DNA from: JAIXWP01 sp049318685
GTDB taxonomy: Bacteria; Bacteroidota; Bacteroidia; Flavobacteriales_D; Sanyastnellaceae
Reading direction: 5' to 3'
Assembly (NCBI GenBank): GCA_049318685.1
Contig: JBMOFW010000056.1
Location: forward strand, 1 to 14,973
DNA: 14,973 nt
Shown here: positions 13,959-14,973 of the stretch, in pieces
Layout: each line of letters begins with the position of its first letter
Position numbering within the stretch: the first letter of the stretch is position 1
Position numbers and translations under genes: made by a program
Notes under the pieces: generated by a model
What the model was told of the DNA's origin: nothing
Database searches by the model: none
Seen by the model: only the letters and a program-made list of their open reading frames with translations

Positions 13959-14973
13959 ATGAACTATCGCATCTGTGGTCTTTTTATACAAATTATTTTC
14001 ATTTCGTTTTGGTCTAATGCTCAGTTTGCAGACCCTATGCTTCTCAATCCCGGATCGCGCACAGGGTTTTTCGGCTACGCCGACCTCAACAATGATGGCA
14101 AAGAGGACATTTTCGGGTATAGCGGACTACAATTCTTTATCTATCCAGGATATGAAGATGGATTCGACCATCTCATTATTCAACCGCTCTCTTTAACCTA
14201 TTCACCTGACCTAGAAAACCAAGACATCAACCAAGACGGATACACCGACATTAGTTTGAGTAGTGGGTATTTTCCGAATGTCGATTTCAGCTTGGGGGAC
14301 TTCATCACCTATCCAAGCATTGATGCCTCCATTCCCAGAACAAAATTGGCTGATATTGATGGGGATGATATTCCGGATATCGTTCGATTTGGACTCAACT
14401 CCTCTTCGCCGTCCACTTGTGTATTTCATATTTTCAGAAATACCGGTTCAGGGGAGTTCGAATTGATCAACACGTTCTCCGCGACAACAAACCTCTCTGA
14501 ATATATCCGTTTCATCGACATGGATGCTGACGGCCTCGATGATATCGTGTATAAAAGCAACGATGTAGTGCTTTATCAAAGAAACAGCGGGGACGGTATA
14601 TTTGAAGAGGGTATTGTACTTACGGATGAATACAGCATACCGGAAATTGGTGATTGGAATAATGACCAAAAAATGGACTATGCCAATTTCACCTCGACAG
14701 GCATTGAAGTGTATTTCCAAACTACACCTGACTCATTTGAACTGATACAACAAATTTCTCTGAGTGAAACAACATCACCCTTGACGAATTTTGCATACTA
14801 CCCTCAAGTTGACTATAATGGAGATGGGTTTATAGACCTAGCAATGCGCTCACAAGACGATAGAATGCACATCCTCCAAAATGATGGCACTGGTGTCTTC
14901 TCTTCGACCAATACAACCAACCATCCACATTTAAATAATAAATTCCGCTGGGACGATCTCAACAATGACCAAA
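13959..14973 (+). CDS. Secreted FG-GAP/VCBS repeat protein, C-terminus beyond right edge
   Basis: The frame runs from ATG 13959 to the window end (338 residues). Residues 1-21 are a Sec signal peptide: a short basic start, hydrophobic LFIQIIFISFW, then SNA-Q as a likely signal peptidase I site. The rest is built of FG-GAP/VCBS-type repeats marked by acidic calcium-binding-like loops: DLNNDGKED (42), DINQDGYTD (89), DIDGDDIPD (132), DMDADGLDD (187), DWNNDQKMD (232), DYNGDGFID (285) and a seventh cut by the edge (DLNNDQ, 333). Spacing is 43-55 residues, as in integrin-like beta-propellers. It is exported and probably cell-surface or extracellular. In Bacteroidota such proteins often end in a type IX secretion signal, which cannot be checked here. 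ATG 13951 opens only a two-codon frame, so 13959 is the start. Its function beyond binding or adhesion is unknown. Confidence 0.9.
   Translation, partial: MNYRICGLFIQIIFISFWSNAQFADPMLLNPGSRTGFFGYADLNNDGKEDIFGYSGLQFFIYPGYEDGFDHLIIQPLSLTYSPDLENQDINQDGYTDISLSSGYFPNVDFSLGDFITYPSIDASIPRTKLADIDGDDIPDIVRFGLNSSSPSTCVFHIFRNTGSGEFELINTFSATTNLSEYIRFIDMDADGLDDIVYKSNDVVLYQRNSGDGIFEEGIVLTDEYSIPEIGDWNNDQKMDYANFTSTGIEVYFQTTPDSFELIQQISLSETTSPLTNFAYYPQVDYNGDGFIDLAMRSQDDRMHILQNDGTGVFSSTNTTNHPHLNNKFRWDDLNNDQ

Noticed and set aside
13975..14196. A 73-codon plus-strand frame at the start of the FG-GAP gene
   Set aside because: It is another frame of the same DNA. The frame from 13959 has a signal peptide and seven repeats and remains open to the window end.

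Overview
The window looks like a chromosomal segment of a Bacteroidota bacterium, probably of the Flavobacteriales type. The reasons are the exact -7 promoter boxes of the Bacteroidota form TANNTTTG placed just upstream of several starts, the absence of recognisable Shine-Dalgarno sequences, a secreted FG-GAP/VCBS protein, and gene families (FIST, DUF1624-like membrane acyltransferase, long RluA-type enzyme) common in that phylum. This placement is inferred from style; no marker gene settles it. No prophage, transposase or CRISPR array is visible.

Layout from the left. Positions 1-2613 (minus strand) hold a two-gene sensory unit: a FIST-domain protein followed after 9 nt by a GAF-like/PAS/PAS sensor that runs off the left edge. 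Positions 2730-7144 (minus) hold a compact NAD-linked formate dehydrogenase: a fused NuoE-like/NuoF-like diaphorase gene followed after 14 nt by the molybdenum catalytic subunit. A 338-nt intergenic region then leads to a divergent fic gene (plus strand), which has a 24-bp near-perfect palindrome directly before its start. Fic converges on an RluA-family pseudouridine synthase with a long N-terminal extension (minus). That gene is bracketed by two copies of a short dispersed element with conserved ends and preserved base pairing. Further right on the minus strand lie a PhnA-family zinc-ribbon protein, a multi-pass membrane acyltransferase that lacks a canonical start codon at the conserved N-terminus, an orphan membrane histidine kinase and tRNA-Arg(CCT). 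The right edge contains the secreted N-terminal part of an FG-GAP/VCBS repeat protein (plus).

Functionally, the two formate dehydrogenase subunits would together oxidise formate and pass electrons through a chain of Fe-S clusters to FMN and NAD+. The FIST protein and the PAS sensor probably act together as a ligand-sensing pathway. The other genes look like independent transcription units, several with their own TATCTTTG box. Two of them (the pseudouridine synthase and phnA) have the box exactly 4 nt before the start codon, which suggests leaderless mRNAs.

I found no convincing wholly new multi-gene system. The signals most worth a second look are the fic operator, the structured repeat pair around the pseudouridine synthase gene, the leaderless promoter arrangement, the two-gene formate dehydrogenase, and the missing start codon of the acyltransferase.
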